Of a stretch of DNA of 64,000 nucleotides, positions 57,322 through 64,000 are shown piece by piece. Made by a program: the position numbers and the translations under genes. Source of the DNA: Rhizobium sp. CCGE531 (GTDB lineage: Bacteria > Pseudomonadota > Alphaproteobacteria > Rhizobiales > Rhizobiaceae); the NCBI RefSeq assembly GCF_003627795.1, contig NZ_CP032684.1, positions 2,209,001 to 2,273,000 of the forward strand, written 5' to 3'. Position 1 is the stretch's first letter. Every line of letters starts with the position of its first letter. The notes under the pieces are model-generated. The model ran no database searches. It worked only from the letters and a program-made list of their open reading frames with translations, and was not told the origin of the DNA.

Positions 57322-57891
57322 TTACTGCTTCGGTGCGGGCTTCTGTGCGGGCTGCGCTGCGGCGGCACCAGCGTCCGGCGCTGCGACGGGCTGCTTGACG
57401 ACCTTCTGCAGAGCGTCGTTGCTCTGCTTCGCGAGATCGCGCGAAATACCCTGGCTCCAGATGTCGGCCGCCTTGTAAAGCTCGCGGGTGGCGAGCGGGC
57501 CATCCTTGAGGAGCTTCTTGCCAGCCGGCGAATTGTAGAAATCGGCAATCGCCTTGAGTTCGTCGGCCGAGAAGGCCTTGGCGTAAGTGATCGCAGCTTC
57601 GCGCTCGAGATCGGCACGACGCGGAGCAAGCGCCAGAGCGGTGGCATCGACGGTCGAGTTGATCGCATCACCGAAATTCGGGTTTGCCTGGATCATCGTG
57701 CTCTTCAGCTGCTCGGCGAGATTCGGCAGGATATTGTCGAACTGGTTGGTGATGCCCAGAGAATTGATCGCAGCGCGCGCAGCCTTGATCTGATCCTCGG
57801 AAACTTCCTGAGCGTTCACGGAACCGAAGGCAATGCCCGAAAGAAGGATGGTTGCAGCGGCAAGACGGCCAAGACCCGCAAATTTGATCAT
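57322..57891 (-). CDS. Secreted DUF2059-family protein
   Basis: Protein of 189 residues; ATG 57891 has AGGAG 10 bases upstream. Signal peptide MIKFAGLGRLAAATILLSGIAFGSVNA. The mature part is helical with the family signature FSADELKAIADFYNSPAGKKLLK and a Pro/Ala/Gln-rich tail. DUF2059 proteins are periplasmic and of unknown function. It starts 13 bases after the rpiA stop, so the two are probably cotranscribed. Confidence 0.88.
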   Translation of the reverse strand: MIKFAGLGRLAAATILLSGIAFGSVNAQEVSEDQIKAARAAINSLGITNQFDNILPNLAEQLKSTMIQANPNFGDAINSTVDATALALAPRRADLEREAAITYAKAFSADELKAIADFYNSPAGKKLLKDGPLATRELYKAADIWSQGISRDLAKQSNDALQKVVKQPVAAPDAGAAAAQPAQKPAPKQ

Positions 57892-57904
57892 GAGATGAGT
57901 GCTC

Positions 57905-58606
57905 CTATGTATTGTTCGCCTGCAACGTACGCGCACCGGCGGGGCCGGCAATGATCGCTAATGTCGCCATATGGATAAAGAGCCCGTGTTCGACAACGCC
58001 GGGAATCGAATAGAGCTCGCTCGACAGCGCCTCTGCATCAGGAATACGGCCGAAAGATGCGTCGACGATGTAATGACCGCCATCGGTAACGAAGGCCTTG
58101 TCGTGAGAGAGGCGCAGATTGAGCGCGCCGGAAAGGCCAAGACGCAAGGCCGCTTTCTCGATCTGGATCCGCGTGGAAACGAGGCCGAAGGGATTGACCT
58201 CGATCGACAGCGGAAACGCTCCGAGCGTCTCTACGACCTTGCTTTCGTCGGCAATCACGATCATCCGCGCTGAGGAGGATGCGACGATCTTTTCGCGCAG
58301 CAGCGCACCGCCGGCGCCCTTGATGAGCCGCAGGGCGCCGTCCACTTCGTCGGCGCCATCGATGACAAGGTCAAGCTCGGGGAGTTCATCGAGCGTTTTC
58401 AGCGGCACGCCGAGCTCCACGCAAAGCTTGGCCGTCCGTTCGGAGGTCGGAACGCCCTCTATCACGAGGCCCGCAGCAACCTTCTCGGCGAGCAGTCGAA
58501 CGAACTCCTCCGCCGTGCTACCGGTGCCGATCCCAAGCCGCATGCCGCTTTCGACATAGGTCAGAGCCGCCCTCGCAGCCTCAATCTTCATCTGGCGGGC
58601 GTCCAT
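57905..58606 (-). CDS. rpiA: Ribose-5-phosphate isomerase A
   Basis: Interconverts ribose 5-phosphate and ribulose 5-phosphate. It has 233 residues. Family motifs are [18 protein letters not shown] (phosphate loop), [31 protein letters not shown] (catalytic Asp, Glu and Lys region) and [15 protein letters not shown]. It is upstream of the DUF2059 gene and diverges from gph. It complements gnd elsewhere in the window within the pentose phosphate pathway. Confidence 0.95.
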   Translation of the reverse strand: MDARQMKIEAARAALTYVESGMRLGIGTGSTAEEFVRLLAEKVAAGLVIEGVPTSERTAKLCVELGVPLKTLDELPELDLVIDGADEVDGALRLIKGAGGALLREKIVASSSARMIVIADESKVVETLGAFPLSIEVNPFGLVSTRIQIEKAALRLGLSGALNLRLSHDKAFVTDGGHYIVDASFGRIPDAEALSSELYSIPGVVEHGLFIHMATLAIIAGPAGARTLQANNT

Positions 58607-58802
58607 GCGCCACCTGCTCCCGTTGTTACGTTGGTCTGCTGTTTACACGGCTCTCCAGCCAAACGAAAGCCAAAATAACGGCATGATATAGAAATCCCCG
58701 CCCCCTCTTCACCGGGACTTCCGGGGTGCTTCGGTTGCAATTGCCCGCGCGATCTTTTAACTCCGGAAGACGTACTCTTTTCTCTGCAAAGGCCGATTCC
58801 TC

Positions 58803-59477
58803 GTGAAATCTCCCCTTGTCGTATTCGATCTCGACGGCACGCTGCTGGACACGCATGCGGACCTCATCGTCAGCCTCAACCATACGATTGCCGCGCTCGA
58901 GCTTCCGCCGGTCAGCTACGACGACGTGACGCATCTCGTCGGCAACGGTGCGCAGGTGATGATCGAACGGGCCTGCAAGCTGCACGGCTATGCGCTGACG
59001 TCGGAAGAATTGCCGGCTCTCCTGCAGCGCTTCATAACCCATTATTCCGAGACGATGCCGGGCGTCACACAGCCTTATCCCGGGCTCCTGGCCGCCCTCA
59101 CGACGCTAAGGAACAAAGGCTACAAACTGGCCGTCTGCACCAACAAGATGGAATCGCTTGCGCGCACGCTTCTCGACCGGCTCGAGCTGACCCAATATTT
59201 CGAGGCCATCACCGGCGGTGACACCTTCACCGTGCGCAAGCCGCATGCCGAACATCTGATCGGCACCGTCGAGCGCGCCGGCGGCGATATCGCCCGCACC
59301 GTCATGATCGGCGACAGCATCAACGACATCCTCGTCGCCCGCAACGCCGGCGTGCCTTCGGTCGCCGTCCCATTCGGCTATTCCGACGTCGGCGTGGAAA
59401 CGCTCGGCCCGAACCGCATCATCTATCACTACGACGAGCTCACGCCGGAGCTGGTCGAGGGGCTGCTTGCCGCCTGA
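58803..59477 (+). CDS. gph: Phosphoglycolate phosphatase
   Basis: HAD-superfamily phosphatase of 224 residues starting at GTG 58803. Motif I is VVFDLDGTLLDTHADL, motif II Thr/Asn in AVCTNKMESLARTLL, motif III Lys in RKPHAEHL, and motif IV MIGDSINDILVARNAG. The cap domain follows motif I as usual for Gph, which removes phosphoglycolate arising from DNA repair or oxygenase side reactions. HAD specificity is loose, so another small phosphate ester is possible. The ribosome site is weak. Confidence 0.88.
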   Translation: MKSPLVVFDLDGTLLDTHADLIVSLNHTIAALELPPVSYDDVTHLVGNGAQVMIERACKLHGYALTSEELPALLQRFITHYSETMPGVTQPYPGLLAALTTLRNKGYKLAVCTNKMESLARTLLDRLELTQYFEAITGGDTFTVRKPHAEHLIGTVERAGGDIARTVMIGDSINDILVARNAGVPSVAVPFGYSDVGVETLGPNRIIYHYDELTPELVEGLLAA

Positions 59478-59496
59478 GATATTCGATCTCTCCAAC

Positions 59497-59528
59497 AAAA
59501 AAGAGCGGCGTTTCGGCCGCTCTTTTTG
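59497..59528. terminator. Bidirectional terminator between gph and the L,D-transpeptidase gene
   Basis: AAAAAGAGCGG and CCGCTCTTTTT form an 11-bp stem with A and T runs on both sides, suitable for both convergent genes. Confidence 0.88.
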
Positions 59529-59546
59529 TTTTCCGCCGCATGAAGC

Positions 59547-61445
59547 TCAGATCTGAGCCGTGCGCGCCTTTGTCGTGGCGTCGAGCGCCTTCAGCGTTGC
59601 CGCGTCACGATCGTAGACGTCGTTGAAATACTGGACGACGCCGTCCTTGTTCGGCCAGGCCGTGAAGTAGGCGATGTAGATCGGGAACTTCTGCGGCACC
59701 GGAACGCCCTTGTTCTCACCGGTTGCGATCTGCTTGGCAACGTCATCGACGGTGGTGTTCAGCACGGCCGCCGCCATCGCGCGCGGATCGGCAAGGCGGA
59801 CGCAACCATGGCTGAGTGCGCGCATGTCCTTCTTGAAGAAGCTCTTCTGCGGCGTGTCGTGCATGTAGATCGCATGCGAATTCGGGAAGAGGATCTTCAG
59901 CTCGCCCAGCGCGTTGTCGCTGCTCGGCGGCTGGCGAACCGAGATGCTCTTCGTCGAGCCGTACCAGTCGACGCTCGACGATGCGACCGCGCGACCGCCG
60001 ACTTCCACCTGATAGCCCATGCGATCGAGATAGTTCGGATCGGCGCGCAGCTTCGGCAGCATCTCGTTGATGATGATCGACTGCGGAACGCCCCAGAAAG
60101 GATTGAACTCGACCGTCTGCACCTGATTTTCGAAGAAGAAGGTCTGGTGCAGCTTGCCGCCGACGACGACACGCATCGACAGCTGTTCCTGGTTATTGTT
60201 GTGGTAATAGACCATGAACGCCGGCTGGTTGATGAAGACGTAGCGCGGTCCGAGCTCCGCCGGGAGCCAGCGCAGCTGCTCCATGGCAACGACCAGCTTC
60301 TGGATCTTCATATCGTTGTTTTCGCCGACCATGGCCCGAACGGAGGACGGGCCGATCACGCCATCGGCGGTCAGCCCCTTCTCCCTCTGGAAGTCTTCGA
60401 CCAGCGACACGAGCTCGGGCGTGTAGTCAGGCGTGCCCAGATAGGCGCCGAAAAGATCGGCATGGGCAGTCTTCAGCGCATCCGATCCGCGATGCTCGAT
60501 CGCCTTGACGATACTGGTCATTTCCGGCGAGCTGCCGCCTGGCTTCAGAATACCGGTGAGGGAAATGGAGATGTGGCTGCCATCCGCTCCGGATTCGGCG
60601 CGCAGCTTCGCCAGCTCCGCCTTCAACACCACGAATTGCTGATTGGATGGGCTGCGGCTGTTGAGATAGGCGGCGACATCCGGGCTGGAGCGCAACACGT
60701 CGAGCATTGCCGTCAGGTTGACGTCCTTGCGCTTGAAGTCGTGATAGCCGGAGATCCTGTTCGGGTCGAGACGACCGCGGATCGTATCCTGGACAAACAT
60801 CAGCACCTTGCTGGAGAGTGCCAGCTCGAACTGCATGAAAGCCCGATCACGCATCACCGGGTCGGCATTTGCAACATCGGCGCTTGGCGGCGTTATAGCA
60901 TAGTCGGACGGATCGAGGCCGACGGAACCGGCATCGGCAAGAAGCGCCATGGCGGCCTTCGCCTTGTCGCTGACGGCGTGATCGGCAACCCAGAGAAGCG
61001 GTTTGCTCTGATCGGCGTAGTAGGATTCGATCGCCTTGGCGATATCATTGGTTGCCATGACGCGCGCATCGGAAAGATAGCGACGCTGCGAAACCTCGGT
61101 ATCGACCGCCACCGGCGTCGAAGAGGCGTCGGCGACCGCGCCGGTCACCATCGGGTCGGCAAAATGCGCAGTCGAAACCAGACGCATCGCGTCGGCCTTG
61201 TAAGTATAGTATTTCGGCGCATCGACCGTCGGCAGCGGCTGTTTTACCCGCGGAGGCTCATCGGAATTCAGCGTCTGAGCCGGATTGACGGGAACCGGGG
61301 CCGAAACCTGCGTGCTCTCCTGACGCCCCTGACCGCCGCGGATGAAATCCATGAGGGTCATCGCGTTTGCCGAGGTTGCACCGACGGAAGAAAGGCAACA
61401 GGAAAGAGCCAGGACGGATGCTGTGGCTTTGATGGCAAGTTTCAT
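59547..61445 (-). CDS. L,D-transpeptidase, YcbB/LdtD-like
   Basis: Periplasmic peptidoglycan cross-linking enzyme of 632 residues that makes 3-3 peptide links. A signal peptide covers about 1-28 (TASVLALSCCLSSVGATSANA). A helical scaffold domain lies at about 125-340. A peptidoglycan-binding-like segment is LVEDFQREKGLTADGVIGPSSVRAMVG. The YkuD domain (about 400-560) carries the catalytic His and Cys in HDTPQKSFFKKDMRALSHGCVRLADP. The VNQPAF-like stretch FINQPAFMVYYHNN opens that domain. In polar-growing Rhizobiales 3-3 links are abundant, so it may act in polar growth together with gpr; that link is inference. Confidence 0.92.
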   Translation of the reverse strand: MKLAIKATASVLALSCCLSSVGATSANAMTLMDFIRGGQGRQESTQVSAPVPVNPAQTLNSDEPPRVKQPLPTVDAPKYYTYKADAMRLVSTAHFADPMVTGAVADASSTPVAVDTEVSQRRYLSDARVMATNDIAKAIESYYADQSKPLLWVADHAVSDKAKAAMALLADAGSVGLDPSDYAITPPSADVANADPVMRDRAFMQFELALSSKVLMFVQDTIRGRLDPNRISGYHDFKRKDVNLTAMLDVLRSSPDVAAYLNSRSPSNQQFVVLKAELAKLRAESGADGSHISISLTGILKPGGSSPEMTSIVKAIEHRGSDALKTAHADLFGAYLGTPDYTPELVSLVEDFQREKGLTADGVIGPSSVRAMVGENNDMKIQKLVVAMEQLRWLPAELGPRYVFINQPAFMVYYHNNNQEQLSMRVVVGGKLHQTFFFENQVQTVEFNPFWGVPQSIIINEMLPKLRADPNYLDRMGYQVEVGGRAVASSSVDWYGSTKSISVRQPPSSDNALGELKILFPNSHAIYMHDTPQKSFFKKDMRALSHGCVRLADPRAMAAAVLNTTVDDVAKQIATGENKGVPVPQKFPIYIAYFTAWPNKDGVVQYFNDVYDRDAATLKALDATTKARTAQI

Positions 61446-61848
61446 TCTCTAATCGGTCCCTGTATCTTGCGGTAACTTCGAGCCTGGCGGGGCTGTTTTC
61501 AACTCGGTCGCGATGTCTTGAGACATCGTATACCCACTAGAATGAAAACGGCGAAACCCGCCTTTCGTTCAATGCCTCAACTTCACGCTACGAAGCAGCG
61601 GCGTTTTCCGCGGCTCAGTTCACACAAAATTATGAAATTATTGGTTAATCTTTTATTGAAATTTCCCGGGCTTTTTAAGCATGGGGAAATGCGCTCCAGC
61701 GAATATATGGAGAGCGTGTCAAAAAGGGCACGCCGGAGTACGAAAAACATGACTATTTTCATCATGAAATAATGCTTTGATGTTTTCATAGGCGCCGTTC
61801 GGGCCTATATGGCTGCTATCCGTCTCAATGGAAAGCAGGACCAGCAAC
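61446..61848. promoter_or_regulatory. Divergent control region between the L,D-transpeptidase gene and fumC
   Basis: A 403-base AT-rich region without a convincing gene; a plus-strand open frame of 84 codons at 61518 has no ribosome site or family match. CTATAT at 61805-61810 suits a -10 for fumC, but its -35 is weak. No other motif stands out. Confidence 0.4.
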
Positions 61849-63240
61849 ATGACGTCCACCCGCATCGAAACCGATACCTTTGGCCCGATCGAAGTTGCCA
61901 GCGACCGTTATTGGGGCGCGCAGGCGCAGCGCTCGCTCGGCAATTTCAAGATCGGCTGGGAAAAGCAGCCACTGTCGGTCGTTCGCGCCCTCGGCATCGT
62001 CAAGCAGGCAGCCGCCCGCGCCAACATGGAACTCGGCCAGCTCGACCAGACGCTCGGCAAGACCATCGTCGCCGCGGCGCAGGAAGTCATCGACGGCAAG
62101 CTCAACGAGCATTTCCCGCTCGCCGTCTGGCAGACCGGCTCCGGCACGCAGTCGAACATGAATGCCAATGAGGTGATCTCCAACCGCGCGATCGAAATGC
62201 TCGGCGGCGTCATGGGCTCGAAGAAGCCGGTGCATCCGAACGACCACGTCAACATGAGCCAGTCGTCGAACGACACCTATCCGACAGCCATGCACATCGC
62301 CTGCGCCGAGCAGATCGTCCATCACCTGCTGCCGGCCTTGCGGCATCTGCATGCGGCACTGGAAAAGAAGGTCGCCGACTTCGCCCATATCATCAAGATC
62401 GGCCGCACCCATACGCAGGATGCAACGCCGCTGACGCTCGGCCAGGAGTTTTCCGGCTATGCCGCCCAGGTCGCGTCCTCGATCAAGCGGATCGAGCTGA
62501 CGCTGCCGGGCCTTTGCGAACTCGCCCAGGGCGGCACCGCGGTCGGAACCGGCCTCAATGCGCCGATCGGCTTTGCCGAGAAGGTCGCCGACGAGATCGC
62601 CGGAATTACCGGCCTGCCCTTCGTAACCGCTCCGAACAAATTCGAAGCGCTTGCCGCCCATGACTCGATGGTCTTCAGCCACGGCGCCATCAACACGGCA
62701 GCGGCAGCGCTCTTCAAGATTGCCAACGATATCCGCCTGCTCGGCTCCGGCCCGCGCTCCGGTCTCGGCGAACTCTCCCTGCCGGAAAACGAACCGGGCT
62801 CGTCGATCATGCCGGGCAAGGTCAATCCGACCCAATGCGAAGCGCTGACGCAGGTCTGCATTCACATTTTCGGCAACAATGCCGCCCTCACCTTCGCCGG
62901 CAGCCAGGGTCATTTCGAGCTCAACGTCTACAATCCGATGATGGCCTACAACTTTCTGCAGTCGGTGCAGTTGCTCGGCGACGCCGCCGTCTCCTTCACG
63001 GACAATTGCGTCGTCGGCATCGAGGCCCGCGAGGACAACATCAAGGCCGGCCTTGAGCGCTCGCTGATGCTGGTGACGGCGCTTGCCCCGAAGATCGGCT
63101 ACGACAATGCCGCCAAGATCGCCAAAACGGCCCACAAGAATGGCACGACCCTCAAGGAAGAAGCACTGGCGAGCGGACTGGTTTCCTCGGAAGAGTATGA
63201 TGCCATCGTCCGGCCGGAAACGATGATCGGGCCGAAGTAA
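61849..63240 (+). CDS. fumC: Fumarate hydratase, class II
   Basis: Iron-independent fumarase of the citric acid cycle: fumarate plus water gives malate. It has 463 residues from ATG 61849 (AGGA 9 bases upstream). Family motifs are [76 protein letters not shown] and the signature [11 protein letters not shown]. These supply the catalytic Ser and His residues. It is followed by a class I fumarase gene in the same direction after 366 bases. Confidence 0.96.
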   Translation: MTSTRIETDTFGPIEVASDRYWGAQAQRSLGNFKIGWEKQPLSVVRALGIVKQAAARANMELGQLDQTLGKTIVAAAQEVIDGKLNEHFPLAVWQTGSGTQSNMNANEVISNRAIEMLGGVMGSKKPVHPNDHVNMSQSSNDTYPTAMHIACAEQIVHHLLPALRHLHAALEKKVADFAHIIKIGRTHTQDATPLTLGQEFSGYAAQVASSIKRIELTLPGLCELAQGGTAVGTGLNAPIGFAEKVADEIAGITGLPFVTAPNKFEALAAHDSMVFSHGAINTAAAALFKIANDIRLLGSGPRSGLGELSLPENEPGSSIMPGKVNPTQCEALTQVCIHIFGNNAALTFAGSQGHFELNVYNPMMAYNFLQSVQLLGDAAVSFTDNCVVGIEAREDNIKAGLERSLMLVTALAPKIGYDNAAKIAKTAHKNGTTLKEEALASGLVSSEEYDAIVRPETMIGPK

Positions 63241-63304
63241 GTTCCTCGTTCGATGATCGTCAGGCACGTCCGCCGGTAACGCGACGATCTGCCTGGCCCC
63301 TTAC

Positions 63305-63345
63305 CCCAACCCTCTCCCCCGCTTATGTGGGGCGAGGGAGCTTAT
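63305..63345. repeat. Imperfect copy of an intergenic GC palindrome
   Basis: CCCAACCCTCTCCCCCGC is followed after a short loop by GTGGGGCGAGGGA. The arms pair over 10 bases with one mismatch. It shares the CCCTCTCCCC core with the perfect palindrome 40 bases downstream, so both appear to be copies of one repeat family. Confidence 0.6.
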
Positions 63346-63385
63346 CTCTTTAAACGATGAACTTCCCCAGATGGAACGGCCATTG

Positions 63386-63433
63386 CCTCACCCTAGCCCT
63401 CTCCCCGCATGCGGGGAGAGGGCTAGGGTGAGG
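63386..63433. repeat. Perfect 48-bp intergenic palindrome
   Basis: Every base from 63386 to 63433 pairs with its mirror around the centre at 63409/63410. The half-site is CCTCACCCTAGCCCTCTCCC followed by CGCA. There is no T run and it lies between two codirectional fumarase genes. Such palindromes are scattered in intergenic DNA of alphaproteobacteria. Confidence 0.92.
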
Positions 63434-63606
63434 GGCCGGGTACAAAATTCCAGCATCGGAAGACCCGCCCGACCCGCGCATACCCTGTCAACAAACTTCC
63501 ATTTTGAGATTTCGAGATAGCAGCCAAACAATTGCATTTGGTTTCAGCCGGATCTAGATCGTTTCCAAACATCTTCCTCCGCCACCCGGCTTGAAAGGTT
63601 TCCCAA

Positions 63607-64000
63607 ATGGCTGACGATCTCTTTCCTCTCGGCGATGACGCCACTCCCTATCGCAAGCTTTCCGGTGATTACGTCTCCGTCGACACCTTCAAGGGCCAGG
63701 AAATCCTGACCGTCGATCCCGAGGGTATCCGCCTGCTCGCCGAGACGGCTTTCACCGATATCAACCACCTGCTGCGCCCCGGCCACCTGAAGCAGCTCGC
63801 CTCGATCCTCGAAGATCCCGAAGCCACCGACAACGACCGCTTCGTCGCCTATGATCTGCTGAAGAATGCCAATATTGCCGCCGGCGGCGTACTTCCGATG
63901 TGCCAGGACACCGGCACCGCCATCATCATGGGCAAGAAGGGCCGCCGCGTCTGGACCGAAGGCGGCGACAGCGCAGCGCTCGCCAAGGGCGTGCTCGATG
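63607..64000 (+). CDS. Fumarate hydratase, class I (iron-sulfur), 5' part only
   Basis: The first 131 residues of an iron-sulfur fumarase that continues past the window. It starts [24 protein letters not shown] and includes [29 protein letters not shown]. The first cluster-ligand Cys lies in [17 protein letters not shown], diagnostic of class I fumarase. GAAAGG lies upstream of the ATG. It is a second fumarase, unrelated in sequence to fumC just upstream; class I enzymes are oxygen-sensitive 4Fe-4S proteins. Confidence 0.93.
   Translation, partial: MADDLFPLGDDATPYRKLSGDYVSVDTFKGQEILTVDPEGIRLLAETAFTDINHLLRPGHLKQLASILEDPEATDNDRFVAYDLLKNANIAAGGVLPMCQDTGTAIIMGKKGRRVWTEGGDSAALAKGVLD

Larger units (their letters stand above)
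63241..63606. other. Intergenic region between the two fumarase genes
   Basis: 366 bases with no gene. It holds the two palindromic repeats and, near 63590-63600, a GAAAGG ribosome site for the next gene. No obvious terminator with a T run follows fumC. Confidence 0.6.

Noticed and set aside
61518..61772. 84-codon plus-strand frame upstream of fumC
   Set aside because: No ribosome site and basic low-complexity composition; the AT-rich region looks regulatory.

Overview
The window reads as chromosomal DNA of a Rhizobiales alphaproteobacterium, most likely Rhizobium or a close relative such as Agrobacterium. The evidence is high GC, closely packed genes, a CckA kinase, a 2272-residue protein of the GPR/RgsE polar-growth type, a malic enzyme with a phosphotransacetylase-like tail, a class II DAHP synthase, and a UgpC/MsmK-type sugar ABC transporter under a LacI regulator. 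I see no rRNA, tRNA, CRISPR array, intact insertion sequence or prophage. Long open frames opposite cckA, gpr, the beta-mannosidase and dme are codon-bias shadows and are left out.

Layout. 1-5.3 kb: a truncated second-type tryptophanyl-tRNA synthetase, cckA, a FliO-domain protein and dksA. 5.4-9.4 kb: a SixA-like phosphatase, a YcjX/YcjF pair and a small secreted protein. 9.4-11.2 kb: folate genes folP-folB-folK on the minus strand. 11.2-13.2 kb: a secreted DUF922 protein, a candidate small RNA of the alpha-r8/MmgR type, a 2Fe-2S ferredoxin and a small Hpt protein. 13.7-20.5 kb: the giant gpr/rgsE gene, preceded by an exact CtrA-type box. 20.6-34.3 kb: an RcnB-like protein, then a carbohydrate block (GH43, aldo-keto reductase, Gfo/Idh/MocA oxidoreductase, TIM-barrel isomerase, GH2 beta-mannosidase, ABC ATPase, two permeases, binding protein) facing a LacI-family regulator.

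34.4-46.4 kb: gnd, an SRPBCC protein, a four-gene Mla-type lipid ABC operon, an MFS transporter, a metallophosphatase, a glycerophosphodiesterase and a malic enzyme. 46.5-54.2 kb: a secreted protein, an ankyrin protein, a TolB-like propeller, nadE, two VOC proteins, a DUF1003 protein and a GFA-type protein. 54.3-64 kb: class II DAHP synthase, gor, a DUF2059 protein, rpiA, gph, a YcbB-like L,D-transpeptidase, fumC, and the start of a class I fumarase, with a perfect 48-bp palindrome between the two fumarases.

How the parts fit. cckA, the Hpt gene, the CtrA-type box and gpr are consistent with cell-cycle control of unipolar growth. The carbohydrate block looks like import and hydrolysis of plant beta-mannosides or mixed hemicellulose oligosaccharides, followed by an oxidoreductase and isomerase pair; the exact substrate is not visible from sequence. 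gnd, rpiA, the malic enzyme and both fumarases are central carbon metabolism. Starts were moved inward wherever a Shine-Dalgarno sequence or family alignment supports it.
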